This document shows positions 8,078 through 15,352 of a DNA stretch of 64,000 nucleotides, piece by piece. Numbering within the stretch: the stretch's first letter is position 1; each line of letters begins with the position of its first letter. Origin of the DNA: Variovorax sp. J22G73 (lineage in GTDB: Bacteria > Pseudomonadota > Gammaproteobacteria > Burkholderiales > Burkholderiaceae_C); the NCBI RefSeq assembly GCF_030317035.1, contig NZ_JASZYK010000017.1, positions 79,585 to 143,584 of the forward strand. Direction: 5' to 3'. The notes under the pieces are model-generated. The model was not told the origin of the DNA. It worked only from the letters and a program-made list of their open reading frames with translations, and did not search any database. The translations under genes were made by a program, and so were the position numbers.

Positions 8078-9118
8078 CTACCGACCGGCGGAATCCGGCG
8101 CCTCGGCTTGCTTGCGCCATTGCGAGGCGCTGCAGCCGAAGAGGTTGCGAAACCAGTGGCTGAAGCTGCTGAGCCTGGCAAAGCCCAGGCGCTCGGCCAC
8201 TTCGCTCAGCGGCAGGTCGCTCTCGCGCAGATGGCGCCTGGCCAGGTCTGAGCGCACGTCGTCGAGCAGTCGGCTGAAGCTGAGCCCCTCCGCATCAAGC
8301 TGGCGGTGCAGCGTGCGGCGGTCGACATGCAGAAGACGTGCGACGTCGTGTGCGCTGCAGGCGCCGCCGGGCAGCAACGCCAGGATGATCTGGCGGCAGC
8401 TTTCCTGCGTGCTTTCGGTGCTGCCCTTCATGGCCGCCTCGAGGTACTTGCGCGCAAACCCCGCCGACACCTGGTCCGCGGCCTCACGCGGGCTGGACAG
8501 GTCGCTCGCCCTGCAGACCAGTCCGTTGAACTCCTGATTGAACTTGACGCTGCGCCCGAAGAACGCGCGATGCGCGCCGACCTCCTTGGGCGGGCGGTGC
8601 GTGAAGCACACGTCGAGCGGCTGCCAGTGCGGCCCGATCAGGTCGCACAGCATGCGGAACATGGTGCCCACCGCCAGTTCCATCGACTGCCGCATGGCGA
8701 GCCCGGGGCTCGGCAGCAAGTCTTCCCGGATGACGACCACGCTGGCCGTGTCTTCCACCCGGACGATGAGCGAGGTGTTCACCAGCTTCAGGTAGCGGCA
8801 CAGCGTGTCCAGGGCGTCCCTGGGCGTGGGCTCTTCTCTCAGCACGAGGCTGATGGGCCCAAGCGCGGAAAGCTTGCGCCTTGCCGCAAGGCGCAGCGCC
8901 AAGTCTTCGGTTTGCGTGGCGCGGGCCGTGATTTCCAGCAACTCGCGCGCGGCGTCCCGGGGGATCAGTGTCTCGGGGTCTTCCAGGAACCTGGCGTGCA
9001 GCCCCACGGTTCGCATGAACACGTGAGGGTCCCGGCCGAGTGACTCCACCAACTCGATGTAGCCGCCCAAGGAGGCGCTGCGCATCAGTCGGGAGATCGG
9101 TCTCGAGGGCTCGTTCAT
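8078..9118 (-). CDS. AraC-family regulator with Arabinose_bd sensor domain (copy 2)
   Basis: This 346-residue protein has an N-terminal Arabinose_bd-like domain and a C-terminal double helix-turn-helix (DVARLLHVDRRTLHRQLDAE, then LSEVAERLGFARLSSFSHWF). It is a close paralogue of copy 1 (4696-5712). The helix-turn-helix regions are conserved almost throughout, so both may read the same TGTCCC operator while the sensor domains differ modestly. The ATG at 9118 (MNEPSRPISRLMRSASLGGY) matches the paralogue's internal start; the open frame upstream lacks similarity. It converges on BKACE copy 1 with only 6 bp between stops and diverges from the Bug-dioxygenase-BKACE operon, with operator C between. 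Confidence 0.93.
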   Translation of the reverse strand: MNEPSRPISRLMRSASLGGYIELVESLGRDPHVFMRTVGLHARFLEDPETLIPRDAARELLEITARATQTEDLALRLAARRKLSALGPISLVLREEPTPRDALDTLCRYLKLVNTSLIVRVEDTASVVVIREDLLPSPGLAMRQSMELAVGTMFRMLCDLIGPHWQPLDVCFTHRPPKEVGAHRAFFGRSVKFNQEFNGLVCRASDLSSPREAADQVSAGFARKYLEAAMKGSTESTQESCRQIILALLPGGACSAHDVARLLHVDRRTLHRQLDAEGLSFSRLLDDVRSDLARRHLRESDLPLSEVAERLGFARLSSFSHWFRNLFGCSASQWRKQAEAPDSAGR

Positions 9119-9165
9119 TCGCGCAATTCTGGCATCGCGCAGCGAACGCGGCAGCGGCGCGCGGC

Positions 9166-9202
9166 TGTCCCGCAAAGGCAAATTGCTGTCCCCGACAAGC
9201 AA
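9166..9202. promoter_or_regulatory. Tandem TGTCCC direct repeat (operator C) in divergent promoter
   Basis: TGTCCCGCAAAGGCAA (9166-9181) and TGTCCCCGACAAGCAA (9187-9202) have a 21-bp pitch, the same as operators A and B. The right-hand half-site differs from that of operator A by a single base. It lies between AraC copy 2 (start 9118, minus) and the Bug receptor (start 9278, plus), 76 bp from the latter. This is where an AraC activator that also regulates itself would be expected to bind. Confidence 0.65.
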
Positions 9203-9277
9203 GTCACCAGCGGTCGTTGCGCCAGATACTGAAGGCGTTCGCACATGGGTGCGGCACCACAAAAACCGGAGACAGAA

Positions 9278-10246
9278 ATGAAGATCAAGCAGCTTTTGCG
9301 CGCCACACTGGCGCTGGCCGGATGGTCGTTGGCGCTCAGCGTGTGGGCCTTCGGCGACAAGCCTGTGCGGCTCATCGTGCCCGCGCCGCCGGGCGGCACG
9401 ATGGACATCGTCGCCCGGGTGCTCGGCCAGCAGATGTCCACCGACATCGGACGCCCCGTGATTGTCGAGAACCGCCCAGGGGCCGGGGGATCGATCGGCC
9501 TGCAGGCCATGCTGCAGGCCGCGCCCGACGGCAACACCATCGTGCTCGCAGCCAGCAACGTGCTGGCCGAAACGCCGCAGATCGTGAAGATGCCGTTCGA
9601 CCCGCTGAAGGACGTGGTGCCCATCGCGTCGCTGGCGCGCTCAGGCATCGTGCTGGTGACGGCAGCCTCCTACCCGGCCAAGGACTTCGACGGCCTGGTC
9701 GCGCAGCTGAAGACACGCAAAGGCAAGTCGAGCTTTGCGAGCTACAGCCCTGGCACCACGTCGCAGTACGCGGGGCTGATCCTCAGCGACCGCGCCGGGC
9801 TCGACCTGCAGCACGTGGGCTACGCAGGATCGCCACCGGCGCTGCAAGACATCCTGGGCGGGCAGGTCGATCTCATGTTCGACGGCATGGTCACCTCGAT
9901 GCCGCTGATCCGCGGTGGCAAGCTGCGCCCCTATGCGTTCACCGGCAACGTCCGCTCGCGCTACCTGCCCGACATTCCGACCACCACCGAACTCGGCTTT
10001 CCCGACCTGCAGTTCCGCGGCTGGGTGGGTGTGATCGGCTCCAGCAAGCTGCCGCCCGACGTGATGGCCAGGCTGCACGCCACGATCGACAAAGCGGCAA
10101 GGTCGCCGCTGGTGCAACAGAAGCTCGTCGACGTGGGGCTGGAGCCCGAAGTCAGCGTCGACACGCCCGCGCTGATTGCCGAGACGCGCACGCTGTCGGA
10201 GCGCAACGCCGCCATCGTCAAGAAGTACCACATCCAGGCGAACTGA
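9278..10246 (+). CDS. Bug-family tripartite tricarboxylate receptor (copy 2)
   Basis: This 322-residue periplasmic receptor starts MKIKQLLRATLALAGWSLAL and has a signal peptide ending at about VWA; mature protein FGDKPVRLIVPAPPGGTMDI shows the Bug PPGG ligand loop. GGAGACA about 5 nt upstream supports the ATG at 9278. It is first in an operon with a TauD-type dioxygenase (3 bp downstream) and BKACE copy 2. No TctAB-type permease is present. It is only moderately similar to Bug copy 1, so the two modules may import related but different acids. Regulation is probably by AraC copy 2 through operator C. Confidence 0.92.
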   Translation: MKIKQLLRATLALAGWSLALSVWAFGDKPVRLIVPAPPGGTMDIVARVLGQQMSTDIGRPVIVENRPGAGGSIGLQAMLQAAPDGNTIVLAASNVLAETPQIVKMPFDPLKDVVPIASLARSGIVLVTAASYPAKDFDGLVAQLKTRKGKSSFASYSPGTTSQYAGLILSDRAGLDLQHVGYAGSPPALQDILGGQVDLMFDGMVTSMPLIRGGKLRPYAFTGNVRSRYLPDIPTTTELGFPDLQFRGWVGVIGSSKLPPDVMARLHATIDKAARSPLVQQKLVDVGLEPEVSVDTPALIAETRTLSERNAAIVKKYHIQAN

Positions 10247-10249
10247 ACC

Positions 10250-11092
10250 ATGAACATACGACCCGTCACGCCGGCCATCGGCGCGCAAGTCACAGACGTG
10301 CATCTCGGCGAGGCCGCACGCAATCCGGACACCTTCGCGCAGATCCGCACCGCGCTGCTGAAACACAAGGTGCTCTTTTTTCGCGGGCAGGACATCACGC
10401 GTGCCGATCACGTCGCCTTCGCCGGCTGCTTCGGCCCGCTGGAAGACCACCCCGTGGTCGGCAGCGACCCCGAGCATCCGGGCCTCGTGCGCATCTACCG
10501 CAGCGACAACAAGCACAGCTACGAGAACACCTACCACTGCGACGGCCTGTGGCGTCAAGCGCCCGCCATGGGCGCGGTGCTGCGCTGCATCGAGTGCCCC
10601 GAGATCGGCGGCGACACCATCTGGGTGAACATGGTGCAGGCGCACGAAGAGCTGCCCGAAGAGGTCAAGCAGAAGATCGCCAACCTGCGCGCCAAGGCCA
10701 GCATCGAGCATTCGTTCGGCGCCGTGATGGCGCCCGAGGCACGCAGGAAGCTGGGGCAAGACCACCCACCCGTGGAGCACCCGGTGGTGCGAACGCACCC
10801 CGAGACCGGGGAGAAGGTGTTGTACGTTGGCAGCTTCACTACGCACTTCGCCAACTACAGCACGCCCGACAACGTGCGCCACGGCATCGACAAGACGCCC
10901 GGTGCGGCGCTGCTGCTGAACTACCTGCTGAGCCGCGCCACCATTCCCGAGTACCAGGTGCGCTGGTCGTGGCAGCCCGGCGACGTGGTCGTCTGGGACA
11001 ACCGCAGCACGCAGCACTACGCGTTGAACGACTACTGGCCGGCACCGCGAAAGATGGAGCGCGCCGGCATCGTCGGCGACGTGCCGTACTGA
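10250..11092 (+). CDS. TauD/TfdA-family Fe(II)/2-oxoglutarate dioxygenase
   Basis: This 280-residue protein uses oxygen and 2-oxoglutarate to hydroxylate or cleave an organic acid. The iron triad is His96 and Asp98 in YHCDGLW and the distal His256 in NRSTQHYA. The Arg of PRKMERAG (267 or 271) should bind the 2-oxoglutarate carboxylate. The segment after the HxD motif (APAMGAVLRC..CPEIGGDTIW) is typical of the TfdA branch. It starts 3 bp after the Bug receptor stop and is followed by BKACE copy 2. A plausible role is to hydroxylate the imported substrate so that it can be oxidised to the beta-keto acid the BKACE cleaves; this is inference from context. Confidence 0.92.
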   Translation: MNIRPVTPAIGAQVTDVHLGEAARNPDTFAQIRTALLKHKVLFFRGQDITRADHVAFAGCFGPLEDHPVVGSDPEHPGLVRIYRSDNKHSYENTYHCDGLWRQAPAMGAVLRCIECPEIGGDTIWVNMVQAHEELPEEVKQKIANLRAKASIEHSFGAVMAPEARRKLGQDHPPVEHPVVRTHPETGEKVLYVGSFTTHFANYSTPDNVRHGIDKTPGAALLLNYLLSRATIPEYQVRWSWQPGDVVVWDNRSTQHYALNDYWPAPRKMERAGIVGDVPY

Positions 11093-11146
11093 GCGTGCCT
11101 TTCAGCCATCCACATCGCACGTATCCCATTCCCGAGACGCAACGAC

Positions 11147-12205
11147 ATGAACTTTCTCGACGGCCACCTGTTCCCCGAGAACCAGCAGCCTCTGATCATC
11201 ACCGCCGCCCCCTACGCGCCGGGTTGGCTTCCGTCTGACTTTCCGGGGGAAATCCCGGTCACCATGGAAGAGCAGATCCAGAAGGCGGTCGACTGCTACA
11301 ACGCCGGCGCCACGGTGCTGCACCTGCATGTGCGCGAGTTCGACGGCAAGGGCAGCAAGCGGCTGTCGAAATTCAACGAACTGATCGCGGGCGTGCGCAA
11401 GGCGGTGCCCGAGATGATCATCCAGGTGGGCGGCTCGATCAGCTTCGCGCCCGAGAGCGAAGGCGCCGCCGCCAAGTGGCTCAGCGACGACACGCGTCAC
11501 ATGCTGGCCGAGCTGGAGCCCACGCCCGACCAGGTCACGGTGACCGTCAACACCTCGCAGATGAACGTGACAGAGCACGCCGAGCTGGCCGACTTCAAGG
11601 GCACCTCGCGCGAGAACCCCGCGATCTTCGAGGCCTACAAGGAAATGACGGTGCCGGCGCAGCCCGGCTGGGTCGAAGAGCACATCCGTCGCCTTACTGC
11701 GGCGGGCATCCAGAGCGCATTCCAGTGCTACAACATCAACAGCTTCGAATCGGTGGAGCGGCTGATGCGCCGGGGCGTCTACAAGGGCCCGCTGGTGATG
11801 AACTGGGTCGCCATCAGCGGCGGCATGGACGCGCCCAATATCTACAACCTTTCGAACTTCGTGCGCGCCGTGCCTGACGGCGCCGTGCTCACGCTCGAAA
11901 GCTCGGTGCGCAACGTGTTGCCCGTGAACATGTTCGGCGTGGCCATGGGATTGCACGTGCGTTGCGGCACCGAGGACGTGCTGTGGAACCAGACGCGCTC
12001 TGCCAAGATCGGTACAGTCGCGCAGATCGAGCAACTGGTGCGCATCTCGCGCGAATTCGGCCGGCCGATTGCGACGGCGCGGCAGGCGCGCGAAATATCG
12101 AAGATCGGTGTTTTCTATCAGACCACCGAAGAATCGCTGTTGGCAAACGGCTTCGCCCCGAATCGCAACGGCGGCAACCAGGGATTTCTGCGCAAGGCTG
12201 CATGA
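11147..12205 (+). CDS. BKACE-family (DUF849) beta-keto acid cleavage enzyme, copy 2
   Basis: This 352-residue protein is closely similar to copy 1 (7013-8071) over its whole length, with the zinc-binding HxH in VLHLHVRE and the Glu of HVRCGTED. Differences cluster at segments such as TSRENPAIFEAYKEM against SRGDPCLYSTYKDM, which could alter the keto-acid pocket. It is third in the Bug-dioxygenase-BKACE operon with a 54-bp gap. The reaction expected from the family is beta-keto acid plus acetyl-CoA to acetoacetate plus an acyl-CoA; acetoacetate could then feed the thiolase at 2410 after activation. The identity of the keto acid is not evident. Confidence 0.92.
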   Translation: MNFLDGHLFPENQQPLIITAAPYAPGWLPSDFPGEIPVTMEEQIQKAVDCYNAGATVLHLHVREFDGKGSKRLSKFNELIAGVRKAVPEMIIQVGGSISFAPESEGAAAKWLSDDTRHMLAELEPTPDQVTVTVNTSQMNVTEHAELADFKGTSRENPAIFEAYKEMTVPAQPGWVEEHIRRLTAAGIQSAFQCYNINSFESVERLMRRGVYKGPLVMNWVAISGGMDAPNIYNLSNFVRAVPDGAVLTLESSVRNVLPVNMFGVAMGLHVRCGTEDVLWNQTRSAKIGTVAQIEQLVRISREFGRPIATARQAREISKIGVFYQTTEESLLANGFAPNRNGGNQGFLRKAA

Positions 12206-12406
12206 CTCCTCGTCGACGCCATCTCCCACGCCCTCCGGTATGAGGGCCAATGAAATGGGCGGCTGCCCAGACTGCCAGCGGGAAGAAAAGCTGGCCACAA
12301 AAGCCGGGGAGATTCAGTTCGACCGGTGCTGTTAGCCTCACATGGTCGGCAGGAACTCTGCCGCGCCAACTCCGGCCATCGCGCCCAATTTAGAAGTGAA
12401 ATCACC

Positions 12407-12916
12407 ATGACCAGCCCGCTGTACAACGCCTCCGTTCCCGTCTTGCAGCAGATGCTGCGCGCCCTGTCCGACGTGCTCAAGAAGGCCGAAGACCACGCAA
12501 CGCAAAAAAATATCGATCCCAATGCGCTGCTGCAGGCGCGGCTGTTCCCTGACATGTTTCCGCTGGTGCGTCAGGTGCAGATCGCCGCAGACTTCTCCAA
12601 GGGCATTGCCTCCCGTCTGGCTGGTGCCGAGGTGCCGTCCTGGTCCGACACCGAAGTCAGCTTCGCCGACCTGCAAGCGTTGATCGCCAAAGCTTTGGCC
12701 CATGTCGGCTCCTTCAATTCCGAGCAATTCGATTCAAGCGAGACCCGCGAGATCGTATTGCGCCCTGGCACCCCCAAGGAAAAGAAGCTGACCGCAGGCG
12801 CATATCTTCTGCACTATGGACTGCCGCAGTTTTTCTTCCACGTGACCACCACCTATGCCATCTTGCGGCACAACGGCATCGAGATCGGCAAGCGCGACTA
12901 CATGGGCGCCTACTGA
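12407..12916 (+). CDS. DUF1993 family protein
   Basis: This 169-residue cytoplasmic protein (MTSPLYNASVPVLQQMLRAL) matches the pattern of the DUF1993 family: an all-helical DinB-like fold of about 165 residues, with FPDMFPLVRQVQIAADFSK near residue 45 and LLHYGLPQFFFHVTTTYAILRHNG near the C-terminus. The function of the family is not established. The gene stands alone. The 201-bp gap before it and its own short leader show no obvious regulatory motif. Downstream is a transposase remnant. Confidence 0.85.
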   Translation: MTSPLYNASVPVLQQMLRALSDVLKKAEDHATQKNIDPNALLQARLFPDMFPLVRQVQIAADFSKGIASRLAGAEVPSWSDTEVSFADLQALIAKALAHVGSFNSEQFDSSETREIVLRPGTPKEKKLTAGAYLLHYGLPQFFFHVTTTYAILRHNGIEIGKRDYMGAY

Positions 12917-12919
12917 CCC

Positions 12920-13030
12920 GAGACAGACAGGAGACGTTGGGCACTGCGAGAGCAACTGCCCATCCAAGAGACAGCCCGGCGCACAGGCTTGTCTCGCAAC
13001 ACCATCCGCAACGCGATGGACCTCATTCCC
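12920..13030 (+). pseudogene. IS21-family transposase (IstA) remnant
   Basis: Translation from 12920 gives LREQLPIQETARRTGLSRNT followed by IRNAM, which closely resembles the N-terminal helix-turn-helix of IS21-type IstA transposases (…IREIARRTGLSRNTVRK…). Only about 35 residues are recognisable; no start codon, DDE domain, IstB partner or terminal repeat remains nearby. The frame happens to stay open into dctA, but dctA has its own Shine-Dalgarno and start at 13160. It is best read as a relic of an old insertion, or of a larger element excised or recombined at this junction. Confidence 0.5.
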
Positions 13031-13087
13031 TCTGATCGAAGCCCGGGAATACCCTCTTCGCCCCTCGAAGTCTTCTTGCCTACATTT

Positions 13088-13124
13088 CTTGCATGCAAGA
13101 CACGGCGTTGCTTGCATACATGCA
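13088..13124. promoter_or_regulatory. Two palindromes upstream of dctA (GntR-type operators)
   Basis: CTTGCATGCAAG (13088-13099) is a perfect 12-bp palindrome and TGCATACATGCA (13113-13124) has 5-bp arms around a 2-bp centre. Their centres are 25 bp apart and the second ends 35 bp before the dctA ATG. Short A/T-centred palindromes of this kind are typical binding sites of FCD-type GntR regulators, and one is encoded directly downstream of dctA (14551). Autoregulation of a dctA-gntR operon is the likely meaning. Confidence 0.5.
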
Positions 13125-13159
13125 GACAACATCGACAAAGACAGACAACAGGAGCTCCC

Positions 13160-14512
13160 ATGCCTCGCTTCGCCAAATCGCTTTTCGGTCAGGTGGTCAT
13201 CGCGCTGGTGCTGGGCGTGCTCGCGGGGCTGTTCGCCCCCGAGTACGCCGCCAAGCTCAAGCCGCTGGGTGACGGGTTCATCAAGCTGATCAAGATGATC
13301 ATTCCGCTGCTGGTGTTCTGCGTGGTGGTGCACGGCATCGCCGGCGCGGGCGACCTGAAGCGCGTGGGCCGGGTCGGCGTGAAGGCGCTCATCTACTTCG
13401 AGGTGCTCACCACCATCGCGCTGGCCATGGGCCTGGTGCTGGCCTTCGTGTTCCAGCCCGGCGCGGGCATGAACGTGGACCCGGCCAAGCTCGACCCGGC
13501 CGCCATGAGCGCCTACGCGTCCAACGCCGACAAGCTCACCAGCGGCGGCACGGTCGAGTTCCTGATGAAGCTCATTCCCACCACGGTGGTGAACGCCTTC
13601 GCCACCGGCGACGTGCTGCAGGTGCTGCTGTTCGCGGTGCTGTTCGGCTGCGCGCTCACACTGCTGGGCGAGCGCGGCAAGCCGGTGGCCGCGGTGATTG
13701 ACGCGACCTCGCTGGTGCTGTTCAAGATCATGGGCATCATCATCAAGCTGGCACCGCTGGGCGTGCTGGGCGCCATCGCGTTCACGGTGGGCCAATACGG
13801 CATCGGCTCGCTCAAGCAACTGGGCATGCTGGTGGCGCTGTTCTACGGGGCGGTGGCGATCTTCGTGTTCGTGGTGCTGGGGCTGGTGATGCGCCTGTCG
13901 GGCTTCAGCCTGTTCAAGCTGCTGCGCTACCTGCGCGAAGAGCTCACCATCGTGTTCGCCACCACCTCGTCGGACAGCGTGCTGCCGCAGGTGATGGCCA
14001 AGCTGCGCCGCATGGGCATCCGCGACTCGACGGTGGGGCTGGTGATTCCCACGGGCTACTCGTTCAACCTGGACGCGTTCTCGATCTACATCACGCTGGC
14101 GGCGGTGTTCATCGCGCAGGCCACCAACACGCCGATCTCGATGGCCGACCTGCTGACCATCCTGGCGATCGCGCTGGTCACCTCCAAGGGGGCGCACGGC
14201 GTGCCGGGCTCGGCCATCGTGGTGCTGGCGGCCACGCTGCACGCCATTCCGGCCATTCCCGCCATCGGACTGGTGCTGGTGCTGTCGGTGGACTGGTTCA
14301 TGGGCATCGCCCGCGCGCTGGGCAACCTGATCGGCAACTGCGTGGCCACGGTGGCCATCGCGGCATGGGAAGGCGACATCGACCGCGAGCGCGCGCACGC
14401 GGTGCTCGACGGGCGCCATTCGCCCGACGACGAGCCGCTGGCCGAAGAAGGCGCCGAGCCCTCGGTGCACGTGGTACACCCGGGCATCACCGCGGCGTCC
14501 CGCGCTCACTGA
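13160..14512 (+). CDS. dctA: C4-dicarboxylate:cation symporter (DctA type)
   Basis: This 450-residue inner-membrane carrier is of the DAACS family, taking up succinate, fumarate and malate with protons or sodium. The first helix starts MPRFAKSLFGQVVIALVLGV. The family hairpin shows as TTSSDSVLPQVMAKL, the substrate-site region as GLVIPTGYSFNLDAFSIYIT, and the second re-entrant loop region as TSKGAHGVPGSAIVVL. The C-terminal 35 residues are acidic and cytoplasmic. The ATG at 13160 is preceded by GGAG at a good distance. The gntR gene follows after 38 bp, probably in one operon, with candidate operators at 13088-13124. Exact substrate range is inferred from the family. Confidence 0.93.
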   Translation: MPRFAKSLFGQVVIALVLGVLAGLFAPEYAAKLKPLGDGFIKLIKMIIPLLVFCVVVHGIAGAGDLKRVGRVGVKALIYFEVLTTIALAMGLVLAFVFQPGAGMNVDPAKLDPAAMSAYASNADKLTSGGTVEFLMKLIPTTVVNAFATGDVLQVLLFAVLFGCALTLLGERGKPVAAVIDATSLVLFKIMGIIIKLAPLGVLGAIAFTVGQYGIGSLKQLGMLVALFYGAVAIFVFVVLGLVMRLSGFSLFKLLRYLREELTIVFATTSSDSVLPQVMAKLRRMGIRDSTVGLVIPTGYSFNLDAFSIYITLAAVFIAQATNTPISMADLLTILAIALVTSKGAHGVPGSAIVVLAATLHAIPAIPAIGLVLVLSVDWFMGIARALGNLIGNCVATVAIAAWEGDIDRERAHAVLDGRHSPDDEPLAEEGAEPSVHVVHPGITAASRAH

Positions 14513-14550
14513 ACTTTTTTTTCCAACTTCTTTTTTTCTCCACGCCGCCC

Positions 14551-15258
14551 ATGCCCGCCGCCGACGTCAGCCCCACCGCCATTGCCGAACGCGTCGTCGA
14601 GGCCATCCTGGCGCAGAAGCTCGCGCCGGGCGAGCGGCTCGGCGAGCAGGCGCTGGCCGAAAACTTCTCGGTGAGCCGCACGATGGTGCGCGAGGCGCTC
14701 ATGCAGCTGCAGGCGCGCGGCTTCGTGGAGGTGCAGTCGCGCCGCGGCTGGTACGTGGTGGAGCCTTCGGCCGAGGAGGCGCGCGACGCGTTCTCGGCGC
14801 GGCGCATCGTGGAGGCCGGCATCCTCGCGGCCAGCGAGGGGCGCCCGCTGGCCAAGGTGATCCGCAAGCTGCGCGACCACATCGCCGACGAGCAGCGCGC
14901 CATCGACGGCGCCGACGCGGCCACGCGCGCCTTCCTGCTGGCCGACTTCCATGTGTGCCTGGCCGAGCAGATGGGCCACCAGCTGCTGGTCGACGTGCTG
15001 CGCGACCTCACGGCGCGCACCACGCTGGCGGCCACGCTCTACCAGTCGAAGCACGAGGCCGGGCAGTCTTGCGCGGAGCATGGCGCCATCGTGGCCGCGC
15101 TGGAGGCCGGCGACACCGAGCAGGCCCGCCAGCTGATGCTGGCGCACATCGGCAACGTGGAGCGCGCGCTGGAGGTCGACGCCGCCGCCGAGCCCGACGC
15201 GCCGAGCCGCCTGCGCGCCACGCTGGCGCCGGTGGCGCTGCCGCGCGCCAAGCGCTGA
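14551..15258 (+). CDS. GntR-family regulator, FCD subfamily
   Basis: This 235-residue protein has an N-terminal winged helix (about 10-75: GERLGEQALAENFSVSRTMV) and a C-terminal all-helical FCD ligand domain (about 85-215). The FCD metal-binding residues are visible as the Asp and His of LLADFHVCLAE and later His residues (CAEHGAIV, MLAHIGNVE). Such regulators usually sense dicarboxylates or other organic acids and repress adjacent uptake genes. It lies 38 bp downstream of dctA on the same strand, so it most likely controls that gene. The ATG at 14551 is chosen because the upstream frame overlaps dctA. Confidence 0.9.
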   Translation: MPAADVSPTAIAERVVEAILAQKLAPGERLGEQALAENFSVSRTMVREALMQLQARGFVEVQSRRGWYVVEPSAEEARDAFSARRIVEAGILAASEGRPLAKVIRKLRDHIADEQRAIDGADAATRAFLLADFHVCLAEQMGHQLLVDVLRDLTARTTLAATLYQSKHEAGQSCAEHGAIVAALEAGDTEQARQLMLAHIGNVERALEVDAAAEPDAPSRLRATLAPVALPRAKR

Positions 15259-15352
15259 AACACCCCACGCGGGCGGCCCCGTACCAGACGCCACAAGGGC
15301 GCGCCCGCTGACAGGTTGGCCCGTACCGCCTCGGCTACAGTCCGAGTCACGT

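Noticed and set aside
12920..14512. An in-frame fusion of the IstA helix-turn-helix to DctA
   Set aside because: The frame is open, but dctA has its own Shine-Dalgarno and a typical N-terminus at 13160; the upstream part has no start codon with a ribosome site.
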